From: Eucalyptus grandis
Lineage: Eukaryota > Streptophyta > Magnoliopsida > Myrtales > Myrtaceae
NCBI RefSeq assembly: GCF_016545825.1
Contig: NC_052613.1
Location: 45,986,112-46,050,111, forward strand
DNA: 64,000 nucleotides
Reading direction: 5' to 3'
Part shown: one piece after another, positions 26,001 to 35,768 of the stretch
How positions within the stretch are numbered: the first letter of the stretch is position 1
Layout of the letters: every line of letters starts with the position of its first letter
Position numbers and translations under genes: made by a program
Notes under the pieces: model-generated
What the model was told of the DNA's origin: nothing
What the model saw: the letters and a program-made list of their open reading frames with translations, nothing else
Database searches by the model: none

Positions 26001-26300
26001 CTACACTTTTCGAGTCAGAGTCCTCTGCTTTGTCGCATTCGCATGCTGAATAACCTTTTCCTCCACAGGAAGGCCTTTTCGCCGCCTCACAGCATCAATC
26101 AGCTTTCTCGCTGTACTAGAACCATCTCCAAACTCCTCAATTTCCTCTTCAGTTTTGGGCACAAAGAAAGGATCCTCAGGAAGCGCTTCCCAGTGACTAA
26201 GTACTAGCAGAGCACTAGCAGCTCCACCTGTCCATCTCCTTAGCTCATCTGCAAAGCCAAAACTTTCAGCAACCATAACATATGCGTGGACAGTGAAAAG
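26001..26300 (-). pseudogene. C-terminal EFL1 fragment, duplicated
   Basis: About 97 C-terminal residues of EFL1 are encoded, from LFTVHAYVMVAESFGF to QRTLTRKV. Compared with the full gene it lacks four residues (VLQN after GDGSS, a 12-base deletion), has two extra residues near the end (AN, a 6-base insertion) and several substitutions such as P to M in AYVPVAE. All changes keep the frame. The rest of EFL1, including the GTPase domain, is absent. The frame stays open into the neighbouring LTR and reaches an ATG at 26369, giving a 122-codon chimeric frame whose first 24 or so residues are LTR-derived. Expression is unknown. Confidence 0.88.
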
Positions 26301-26497
26301 AAATGTTAAATTTGTAGAGTGTGGATCTTGCAAGTGCCCTTGAATAAGGAGACAATGGTGGCGATGCATTATGTAAAAAGAAATGCAGCATTCAATTTGG
26401 TGTGGGCTCTCCCAAGCTTATATACCTCATGTGACGTTGAATATTCGAGATTAGGTCAAATTAACATTATGAGAATTTTTAAATGATGAGTCGCCAC

Positions 26498-26956
26498 TGT
26501 TAAGAACAGTGAGAACAGAAGCTCCTCAACTGATGCTATTACTGATACCAAGAAGAACAAGGGAAGCAAGATATACAAGAGCAATAAAGAGAAAACATAT
26601 GAAGAAGAGGAAGTAGAGTATATACATGCCGCTGAGAAGATATGTTGCTAAGAAGAATGAGAAGAGAACCTGTTTCGAACACTCTGTATAGTGCTACAAG
26701 TCTTGGCTAGTCTCGACAGTTAGTCTAGTGTAATTCAGTTATGGAAGTTAGTTAGTTTTTGCTTCAGTTAGTTAGTTATATTTTCTTCAACTAATTCAAT
26801 ACCTGTAAAAACATATTTCAGAGATAGTCCTTGTGTATAAAAGGCTAACTCTCGATTGAATGATATAATGAAAAGAAAAGAGAAAGAAGTCTTTCATCTC
26901 AAGATCTCTCTACAGATTCTTCATCCCAATTTCTTCTTTGCGCATAAACTTCTTTA
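26498..26956 (+). mobile_element. Small solo LTR (Copia-like) with GCCAC target duplication
   Basis: The insert begins TGTTAAGAACAG and ends CTTCTTTA, so the outer bases form an imperfect inverted repeat (TAAGAA with TTCTTTA). It is flanked by GCCAC at 26493-26497 and 26957-26961, and copy A has the uninterrupted site (GTCGCCACTAGCC near 12140). A TATA-like GTATAAAAGG near 26835 and an AT-rich stretch further on fit an LTR promoter and polyadenylation zone. The 3' end lacks the usual CA, so the exact terminus may have decayed. Orientation is given by the TG end and the TATA box. Confidence 0.8.
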
Positions 26957-27990
26957 GCCACTAGCCTATCAAAGTTGACTAAAAATCAAGTGAGGCATAT
27001 AAGTATACCCACTTCCTACGCAATTAAAGATTGTGAGTACGAGGACTTAGTTATACTAATTTTCTCTAATGCCTTTTCTGTATGGTTCTTCTTATCAAAA
27101 TATTATATAGCAGGCAGCTCAAATGCATTTTAACCTATCCTCTAACATGTAAGATTATTATACAAGTGTACAGTTATTAAAATAACAATCAATAATCAAA
27201 GCAACAAATAAATTGCAAAAATAGGGAAGAAATTAAAATACCTTAAAGCAAGCAAAGCTTGGTAATCAATTCCTAAACTTCTGTCAAGTGTTTACCAAAA
27301 GAACGCGCATGCCTAACCTAAACATTAACTCTAATTGTTTATGCAATTCTAATTAACTCTTTATTGGCATTTTATTCATTTATGTAATGTCAATCTAAGT
27401 TTTAATGCAAGTGTTCTAACATGACATGCATTCTAGATGAACCTAAACATGCAATGTCTAAATGACATGCAATCAATGACATGGCACGGATGACATGGCA
27501 TGTATGGATGACATAGCATATGACATGGCATAATGATGATGCAACTAAAAAAACTATATCACATGCACATAACATGGCATAGTAAATAATAACACAATTA
27601 AAACTATATGACATACACGTGATATTTTTGGTATTTCTATTAAAATTCGTAATTAAATATGCCCTAATTTAAGTATGCAATTTGAACTAAGAAAATAAAT
27701 CTAATCTGTTCTAAGATGATGTTCTTTTTGTTATTTTCAGAATATGGCAATCGTCTGAATTAAACATAGATTATAACTAATCAACACTTGCAATCCAACA
27801 AAATTTCAAATTAAAAGATTGAGATAATTTAAAAAATAACAATCATCTAACAGGTTAAATCAAAGATTATCACAATCTTTAGGTACAATAATTATCAAAT
27901 ATCAAATCAAAGTAATTAAAAAATGATCCAAAACCTTTACGGATCAAATTAATAATTGAATTCACTATCATCAATAATCCCCTAATTGGA

Positions 27991-28197
27991 ACCACCCGTG
28001 GTGGCGGCGTAGTGGTTGCTTCAGTTCCTTTCAGGAGAGGTCTGGAGTTCGAATCCCTGCATCGTCTGCCTTATTAGAAAGGAATGCACGACTTGCCTGG
28101 GGCAGAAAGGGTGGTGGTGACTCTCTGCTCCTCCAGGATTTACTCCGCCGCGAAGCGGCGCACGGAGATTCCTTGGGTACCAAAAAATAATAATAAT
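27991..28197 (+). mobile_element. tRNA-derived SINE with 18-bp target duplication
   Basis: The 207-bp insert begins ACCACCCGTGGTGGCGGCG and ends in AATAAT units. It contains an A-box-like TAGTGGTTGC and a B-box-like GAGTTCGAATCC (28045-28056). The 18 bases AATAATCCCCTAATTGGA flank it (27973-27990 and 28198-28215); the shared AATAAT tail makes the right border uncertain by a few bases. Copy A has the empty site (AATAATGCCCTAATTGGA near 13106). The head and B-box resemble the SINE at 25490, so both probably belong to one family. Confidence 0.93.
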
Positions 28198-28803
28198 AAT
28201 AATCCCCTAATTGGATGATGCCTAAAATCTCATATATCACAATTAGATAACGAAATCACACAGAAATTAGCAATTTAATATTCAAATCAATTCGGATAAA
28301 GATTGTTACCTAATTTGAACGATATAATCTGGATTAAGATCTAGCTACGCTGGGAGGCGATCGATGGTGGCTTCACTGAGATTCACCCATGGAGTGGTTC
28401 TCGACTGGAAAGTTCAGCAGGGACTCTCGGGTGACCTGCAAAACAGAAACACCACACCTTTGTATGTCCCCCTCCGTGTTGAGAATCCCGCGTCTTCTCT
28501 TCAGTGAGTACTTTATGTTGAATAGAATAAAGCGCAGACGCTCCTTATTTCTTTTTTTCTTTCTTTTCACCGACTCTACTTTGATCTCCACCCATGGCTT
28601 GGACTTCTGCAGCTGGTGCATGTACATGACATGTGTGACTCATGTACGTGTCAGTTCTAAGTTTTATCATTGCGGTACGGATCCTAATTGTAATGGACAT
28701 GCAAATCAAGTGAATTTATTTTTTTCTTTAGGAGTCAGGTCAACTCCAAATTTTTTTATGTAATAAACAACTAGATACGATAGTTAAAATTTAGATATCA
28801 ATA

Positions 28804-29508
28804 ACCATCTAATAATTCCCACATGATTAATGATTTGGACGAAATTATTTTGCATAATTGATTGACCATGCAATAACTTGGGTCATAAGAGAGGATTCCT
28901 AAGATTTTCTCACGAAATTTTAATGATGTTTGAGTAAGAATTCTTGTTCTGGCTTATTTGGGTATCATGCCTTCAAGAACATAAAAGAGTGCTTCTAAGC
29001 GATTCAATTAAAAAATCTTAATTTCTATATTATAGCGCTTGTTTCATAATGAATTCTTGCTCTCCTCATCAACTTTGGTCCCATCATCTAAACCACGCAC
29101 TTTTTTTTTTAACGCACTCCTTAGTTAGTTTTATTGGTTTCCCAACGTCTTTTAATGGAGAAACTAGCACCCCGGAAGTTTTACGACATTAGGATAAGTA
29201 CTTATTGAGCTGATATTGCATAATCGACAAATCATGTGGACTGAACCCATTTGAAGGCTTGGAGAGTCTGGTCAAATAACAGCTTCACTTCGAATCTGAC
29301 ATGTCATCGGCAAACCCTTAATCAAAGTAATGAATAATCACAAACAAAAGAGAGGGTAAATTCAAGAGAGAGGGAGAGAGACACGACAATAGATCAGAGA
29401 GTTCAGCACTAAGTAGTGCAAATCACTCTGTATTTATTTATGCATGTTTATTTGGATAATCGAAACACAAGCGGACATCATAGCTCCTTTTCCTCTTCTT
29501 TCGTAGGC
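28804..29508. other. Spacer between LTR and MLP gene, copy B
   Basis: Aligns with 13720-14511 of copy A. No gene is seen. Confidence 0.5.
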
Positions 29509-30381
29509 TTAAGCCTTGACGAGGTGAGCATCAATGTCTTTAGTCATGTTAGCCATAACATCGAGATAATTGACTGGGTGGGGCATGCTCTCGTTCAGCT
29601 TCTCGTACTCGATGATCACCTTGACAACGTCGGGTCCTCTGTCCTTATGGACGGCCTGCCAGATGGCCTTGTAGCTCTTGTAATAGTTGAACACCTCGCC
29701 TTCGATGCCGACGTGGGTTATGATCTTATTCTCGTCGTCAAACTGTATCTTCTCCTTGAATGTCTCCTTCTTCCCTTCTGCACAAATTCCACACCCCCAC
29801 ATGAAAATTGGAACAAATGAGCGAGTAAAGAATGATTCTTCTTCTTTTCCTCTCATACATATGTTCCTGAGGTTATATACATCCAGGTCTTCATGTTTCA
29901 TCGAAATGCATAAATTACTGGACCAATCAAAGAGAACTTGAAAATCTTCCTGCGTCTCTTCTCGTGTTCCACGATCACTTTAGTTGGTGGCGGACTAAGT
30001 AAATGAAATGTTGATAATCTCAAGTGGTAGCTTCATACACAGCGCAGGACAGATTCAGCGCTATATTCATGCATTTTGATGCGGTGTAATGGAATGACTA
30101 TATTGAGAATGAAACGAAATATGTGCTTGTCAAATGTGCATGATTAATCTAGGCCAAACTAAAACGAAATCTCTCCGACACGAAGGAGGGCACTTACCCA
30201 GTGAGTAAGTCCACTTCCTAATGGAGCCCTCAGAGTGCCATTCGCCTTCATGAATCTCCCCAGCGTGCACATCAGTGCAAGCATTAGGAAGGTGGTGCGG
30301 GGTGTTACTGAAAAAGCCGTAGAACTTATCGGCCGATGACTTGAGATCCACCTCCACCTCCACCTTCCCTCTCACTGCCAT
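29509..30381 (-). CDS. Bet v 1 / major latex-like (MLP) protein, copy B, two exons
   Basis: Exon 1 is 30381-30198 and exon 2 is 29777-29509, minus strand, 150 residues, with the same phase-1 intron as copy A (donor GTAAGT, acceptor GTGCAG). The protein starts MAVRGKVEVEVDLKSS and ends NMTKDIDAHLVKA. By direct comparison 18 of 150 residues differ from copy A, while about 33 of 453 coding bases differ. Changes cluster in exon 2, including G to S and T to K after NYYK and a group near HPVNYLDVMAN. Loop and strand elements of the Bet v 1 fold are kept and no lesion is seen, so the gene should encode a ligand-cavity protein like copy A. TATATAA lies about 110 bp and a CACGTG box about 275 bp upstream of the ATG. 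Confidence 0.93.
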
Positions 30382-30489
30382 TATCTTCTCTTCTAAGAGA
30401 AAAAGTAACCAACAAAATAAAAGCACAATATGTAACTTTCCAAATTTTGAATGTATCTGCTGGATGGCGATAGTTAGTTTGTGCCCTCT

Positions 30490-30659
30490 TTATATAGAAA
30501 AAAGAAAGGACCTCATCCTTAGCTACAAGATGTTATTAATTCCCCAGGGACATCTTTGCATTATTGGTCGTACCAATTAAGATGGCCCCGCTCCATTGAA
30601 TTGATGAAAAAATTAGAAAAGGGGTTGGAGTTGTGTATACGTAATTCGTGATTCACGTG
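30490..30659 (-). promoter_or_regulatory. Promoter region of MLP copy B: TATA box and G-box
   Basis: TATATAA on the minus strand (30496-30490) and CACGTG (30654-30659) are placed as in copy A. The block between TATA and G-box is about 30 bp longer than in copy A because copy A lost the GGGGTTGGAGTTGTGTATA segment. Confidence 0.6.
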
Positions 30660-30804
30660 GTTTGGATTTGCTTCATTGAGAATCACTCAAATCTCCTGAT
30701 GAGGGAGACGAACAGCAAAGCAAGGAGATCACGCCACTTATTTCTATTTCAGTATCTACTAATCCCTACGTAAGCAGGTAAGATTTGATTTGATATTAGT
30801 TAAC

Positions 30805-31060
30805 CATAACTGTTCACGTGGCTTGGATCTGCTTCATTAAGAATCATTCATTCTCCTGCCGGGAAAGATGAACAGCAAAGCAAGTAGCTCATGCCGCATG
30901 TTTTTATTTCAGTATCTTCTAATCACTACATAAGAACGTAAGATTAGATATTAGTTAATTACAATTTTATTGTCTGATGTGGTAAGGAAAGTTGATTATT
31001 CACCTCTTCATTCCCATTGGTAACATCGGTATGTGTTTTGACCAGCATCGTGTTGAGGAC
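30805..31060 (-). promoter_or_regulatory. Second, tandem copy of the MLP upstream unit
   Basis: Directly behind the copy B promoter the same unit recurs: TTCACGTGG, GGATCTGCTTCATTAAGAAT, AACAGCAAAGCAAGTAGCTC and CAGTATCTTCTAATCACTA. The CACGTG box is at 30815-30820. No coding exon accompanies it. It matches the orphan unit at 9466-9735 better at its far end than the first copy does. Confidence 0.6.
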
Positions 31061-31370
31061 CACCTCTGTGTCATCATATTATGTGGGTGAAAAGAGGTGC
31101 CAACCTATCTATCATGGATACTACTTAATGTTTGTGTTGTGTCTTGGGGTCCATACAAAGTAGGGTAGGCCTTGCCTGCAAAGAAATGCAGAGTCGATTG
31201 ATTTTACAACCACGTACTTCATTTTTTTCTGCTGCTGAAGTACTTTCATTTACACGCAAATCATTTCCATCGGGGACTGTAATTGATCACTGCCTTATCT
31301 GGAGATCACAGTCAGAGTAGTTATGACGTTCGTGGAGTAATAAAATGTCATCTTTTTTCATGCACGTCAA
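31061..31370. other. Intergenic stretch
   Basis: No recognisable gene. A short frame at 31132-31320 has no known motif. Confidence 0.4.
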
Positions 31371-31590
31371 GATGCATGTGGATCTATCTACCAATCAAAA
31401 GGCCCATTGTGGCTAGAAGGACCGGTCTGAAGGTAACGTTTCATTGGGTGAAAATGAATTGCCGATACATCAGCAACCTGGAACCACAGACACTTGTTTC
31501 GTTGTCGGTTGGATGCGGGTAGAGCATCAACGTCTGACCAAGATACAATTATCCACGGCCTGTAGCTGTTTTGGCTGACCTGCTGTTGAA
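31371..31590. repeat. Dispersed repeat matching 1-238
   Basis: Second copy of the repeat at the left window edge, in the same orientation, with a deletion of about 30 bases after GGCCCATTGTGG. Confidence 0.75.
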
Positions 31591-32169
31591 GTTTCTGTGC
31601 TTGATGTTAACTTGATAAATAATAATCGACAGCATCAGCTTTGAAGAATCCAATAATGGTAATAAATAAGCCCATCGACGTGGCTCCTTTAGAGCCATGA
31701 CGTGAGGATGGCCGATTCCAAAAACCATAAGCCGTGCGCGATCCGGAAGAAAAGCAAAACGGAGAGTCTGGACGGCGGAGAGCAACGGAGAAGTCATCCC
31801 CAACGACTTTCTTGCTTGTAGCGTGCAAAGTACGGAGAGCAATAGAGAAGTCATCGAGCTCTACTGTACTTGTTGGAAAAAGCAATCTCCTCCAACTGAT
31901 AGGTACAGAGGTTCTGCTAGAGACAGATTGCAAATCTGCCGTGGAATTTCTCTTGGGTAAAGAAGAATGCCCGTGGGCCTTGTCTCCAATTGTGGATGAT
32001 TGCAAAATGATGTGCGCCAAGTTGAGGCCTGTTAAAGTCACTTTGGGTGTGTTTAATAATCATTATGTTTCTCGAAATAATTTCTAATCATAAATGATAT
32101 TTCTTTATTTTTTCCCGAAAATAATTTTTAAGCATAAATTGCATTTGGTACCATTCTTAAAATTTGTAA
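31591..32169. other. Intergenic stretch
   Basis: Overlapping frames on both strands (31549-32087) have no recognised motif. The plus-strand frame contains LLETDCKSAVEFLLG, which resembles the RNase H-type domain of retrotransposon or plant RNase H-like proteins (D-C/S-x-x-A-V), so this may be a small degraded RNase H fragment. That reading is weak. Confidence 0.3.
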
Positions 32170-32760
32170 TCCAAACTATTTTCTTTTAATTTTTTAATAA
32201 TTTTATTATTTTTGTTCTTTTTCTTCTTTTCTTTTTTTTTCCTCTTCTTATTCAAGCTTTGGCCGATGACAGTCTCGAGATAACCGACAACTAGCTAGAC
32301 AAGAGTCAAAGACCTCACCGAAGCGTTACCGACCCCCAGTGAGGCCGCATCTCATCAGTCAAGCCTCGCTAGTAACCAAGGGAAGCTTAGCCAAGCCTTG
32401 GATGGGCAAGAAGCCTCACCCACATTTGGTGCCGTCAAGCCCCGTTAGGGACTGAGCGAGCTTGGCCTTGTCTAGACATGGCTCTATTGAGCCTTGCCTG
32501 ATTAGGCGAGGCTCGTTGGTGATGAGGGCAAGCCCAAGCGAGGCCCCTTGGCCACCGGCGAGCTCGCTGGACCTCACCCAATCAATTGCCAACAGCTGGC
32601 AATGATGGACAGCGGCTGCCAACGGTGGACAAGGGCAGCAGCATTGGAAAAAGAAAAGAGAAGGAAGAAGAACAAGAAGAAGAGAAAAAAAAAAAATAGA
32701 TTGGCTTTGATTCTGGAATTATATCAAGAAACAAAGAAGCAACTTTTTTTTTAACTCCTT
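32170..32760. repeat. Foldback-type repeat: GC-rich core between pyrimidine and purine arms
   Basis: A T/C-rich arm (about 32170-32255) and an A/G-rich arm (about 32648-32700) can pair imperfectly around a GC-rich core containing words such as GAGGCTCGTTGGTGATGAGG and GGCGAGCTCGCTGG. Similar architecture occurs at 51528-51755 and 58320-58620. It is probably a non-autonomous DNA transposon or MITE-like element. Confidence 0.4.
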
Positions 32761-35418
32761 GATTCTGTTTCAGATATACTATTGCCAATTGGATTGCTAA
32801 AGCTTGCCATTGAAATGCTCTTCCTCTTAACTGGACGACTAACCCTGCAGAGCTCTTTTGAAACATTTTGTGTTTAGAAACCGTTACGTTTGATTTGAAG
32901 TTTCTTTGCAAATGAATGAAAGGCTTTATTTTCAACCCAAAAAAAAAGTACGGAGAGCCCAGAACCAGATGAATGAGGAATTAGTGTGAGGAAGGTTGAG
33001 TTGCGGCCTTATTCACATTTGACTATTACCGATAATAAAGGGGAAGAAAAATGCAAATATACGCCTATATCCACAGGCGTTAGAAAATTGACACTCTGCT
33101 CGAGAGTTGCAGCTTATTTTTATATTTCGAGGATTCAAGATATTGGAGAATGGCGTCTGGTATGTCATATCTATAACTTTTTACCCATCATGAGAAGATA
33201 GGTAGGATTGATAAGTATCTATACATTACATATTAAACACGTACATGGGAAAGAACTTGCAAAATCACAACGAGAGCTGGGGACGCGTCACCAACGGGCC
33301 CCTCCCATGCCGCCGCCTCTGGCAATGCCAACATGAGCTACAGCCCAGGGACAACGATGACCCCCGCCAGGCCTCTTCCCCTAGTTTGCCTTCTGCACCC
33401 ATACCAGCGACCACAAGGGCCACATCTTCTCCAATGGCCTCATTCTTCTCTCTCCACCTTACTTTGTCTTTGCCTCGCTGCTACCACCATCCTTCGAACC
33501 TTAAGCTTACTGTCATCATCCTCGACGCTGCTGAGCCCTCGTTGATGGGGGCAACGAGAAGAGATCGACAGACAGACAGAGTTGTTAGGTGTTGTGGTAA
33601 TTCGGCAACGTACATCCAACAATGTGTTGAATATCATAAGAGAAATAGGAAGAGTAGCGGAGTGACCAATCGAATATGATGAAATAAATTCTAAGCTTTT
33701 TACTTTAGAGTGATTTTGAAATGTAGTTGTAACATCTCATTATGGAAGTGTGAGCACTCTGCAGTGTAATTTGTATGTCGTACAATGTGCAGGACATGGT
33801 ATGTAAAGCAACGAAACTTGTAATAATATTTTGGACAAAATTGTTTGAGTGATCAAATGCTTTGAACCTTGTTGATAAAATTTCAGAAAGAAATACCGTG
33901 AAATGAACTTCACAAATATGTCGTTATCTTCCCAGAAACTTAAACAATCTTATCTCAACTTTAGCAACAAGAATGATCCTTACAGAAACAGATTCTGCTT
34001 CCGTTACCTTACCTCAAGTAAGACCAACCTATAATCAGTTCCTTTTTTGAAAACCATTACATGCTAATGTTGGAGTAGCACGTAAAAGATGGGTCTCGAC
34101 AAACAAAAGAAAGTAGATTTGGAGAAGTAATGAGCAGACAAGAGAAATGAATTGCTTGTCACAGGATTATACAGCTCTAATGCATACTACAGGGTCGATA
34201 ATAACCTGTCAGTCAAACATATGAGAGGCAGGTGAATTCTCCTAGAACCGTATGGCCGAAATAATCACTCAGAACGGTTGTTCTCACGAAAACTCAGCAA
34301 ATCAAACAGCTCAGATGATGAACTACCATAAACATATGTTGCAATCTCAGTCGCATTTCCAATAATACAGCAGAAGAAGCACACAGTATAAATCTTTCAC
34401 ACGTGGAAAGAAAGGACTCGACACTAGTCACATTGAAGAGAACCAGAACCAAGAACAGATACATTCAACAAGCACCAGATATTACCTGATAAGAATACAG
34501 CAAGCTTCACTTCTATCAGAAACTTGAGTATTGCAGCAGAGTCTATAGAGCAGCAGGAATCAAAATGACCCAGATTGTCCAATTGACACGACATCCTAAA
34601 CCCAAAAGTTAAAAGAATGAACCCTGTGACAGCTACTTATTCAAGATCAGTCAAGTTTCACAGAGGAACTTTGCTGTATCCAGATGGGGCACAGAAAAGC
34701 ACACTTACAGCGGCAGAGGAATGCTGAAAAAACAAGACCAACAGATGCTAATTGTAGTTGCTAAGGCAATCTGCCATTCCCTTTGGCATAAAACAAACAA
34801 GCAATCCTTGTTAGGGTCACCTTTACATGAAGACCTCTAAACGGACAGCTCAAGAAGCTCCTGAACATCTAAAACCCTTTGCTCTATGCCTGTAGAAAAC
34901 TATTTCTGCAGTCAATATAAAACCAAGAGATTGAACAAGAGAAACGGACTTTGTACACTTCTAATAGTAGAAAAAAGTCCATTGATGTCTAAATTCTCAG
35001 AAGTACATTATGCTGAAGAGAGATTATAACAAGATCTGCCAATCTGATCTGTCCAAGAAATGATAGTGCCATAATGGGAGCAAATGTTTGTGCATGTCAT
35101 AACCTTCTTCAAGTAATTTGTTCATCAATCTGCTGACATATCTCTGTCTGGAATCACCAAGGAAAGCATAATCTACTCGCAAAGAAAGATTAAGAAACCG
35201 TTCAATTTGCTATGCATTCACTTCTATGTATCAGCTGAAGAAAAATTATAAATCATTTGCCTGCAGATGAAGATTGAGCATGGTAACAATGTCCAACAAC
35301 GACTGCCTCAAATTTACTCAAACCAAATGACTTCATATACTTGCTGCAGGATCATGCCAACCTGTCTCTCTAGTCGCTCAATGGGTTCTGCTGATAAAAT
35401 CCTTCTTTTACCATAGTC
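32761..35418. other. Intergenic stretch downstream of EFL1
   Basis: No recognisable gene. A frame at 33245-33679 (144 codons, plus) is proline- and serine-rich without known motifs and is not called. The part 33900-35400 is less AT-rich than typical spacer here and could include 3' untranslated or non-coding transcribed sequence of EFL1, but nothing in the sequence proves this. Confidence 0.45.
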
Positions 35419-35768
35419 GTGTATAACAAGGAGTGTCATCTTATATCACTACTCGACCAAACACATCGCTTGATGTTTTGAATGATGCAATCAACAATAG
35501 TTACGTTAGCCCTTTTACAATTCACTTGACACTATGCTTCGATCACCGAGTCTTAACTGATGCTAGCGATTTATGTGGAAGAACATCCAACTCAAAAAGC
35601 TTTTTTGATTAGCGTATGTATCTAGTTGAACCTCTACATCGTAAATTAAGAGGGGACAATGAAACATTTCCTACTCGCTCGCATTTCCAACTCAATTAGT
35701 GGTGAAATGTAGAGCTCCAAAAATATATTTCTATTAGCTAATATCACAACATGTTTGTTTGCAAATGT

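Larger units (their letters stand above)
25239..26300. repeat. Segmental duplicate of the EFL1 3' end and flank
   Basis: This block matches about 35419-36068 in the same orientation, for example TATATCACTACT, CGACCAAACACATCG and GTTGAACCTCTACAT, and covers the last coding part and 3' flank of EFL1. The left edge is hidden by the N gap and the right edge meets the LTR at 26304. A SINE is inserted in this copy only. Confidence 0.9.
26304..28803 (-). mobile_element. Gypsy-like LTR, copy B, minus orientation, with two nested insertions
   Basis: This is the duplicate of 11964-13719, read on the minus strand from 28803 to 26304. It is longer because a 459-bp solo LTR (26498-26956) and a SINE (27991-28197) inserted into it, and it has a few extra short segments, for example near 27128-27165. 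The end at 26304 abuts the EFL1 fragment in the orientation that would let transcription run from the LTR into that fragment. Confidence 0.65.

Noticed and set aside
28005..28056. Possible tRNA gene
   Set aside because: A- and B-box words are present, but no cloverleaf follows and the unit has a target duplication and tail; it is a SINE.
33245..33679. 144-codon plus-strand frame
   Set aside because: Low-complexity Pro/Ser-rich composition, no motif, no signs of splice or promoter context.
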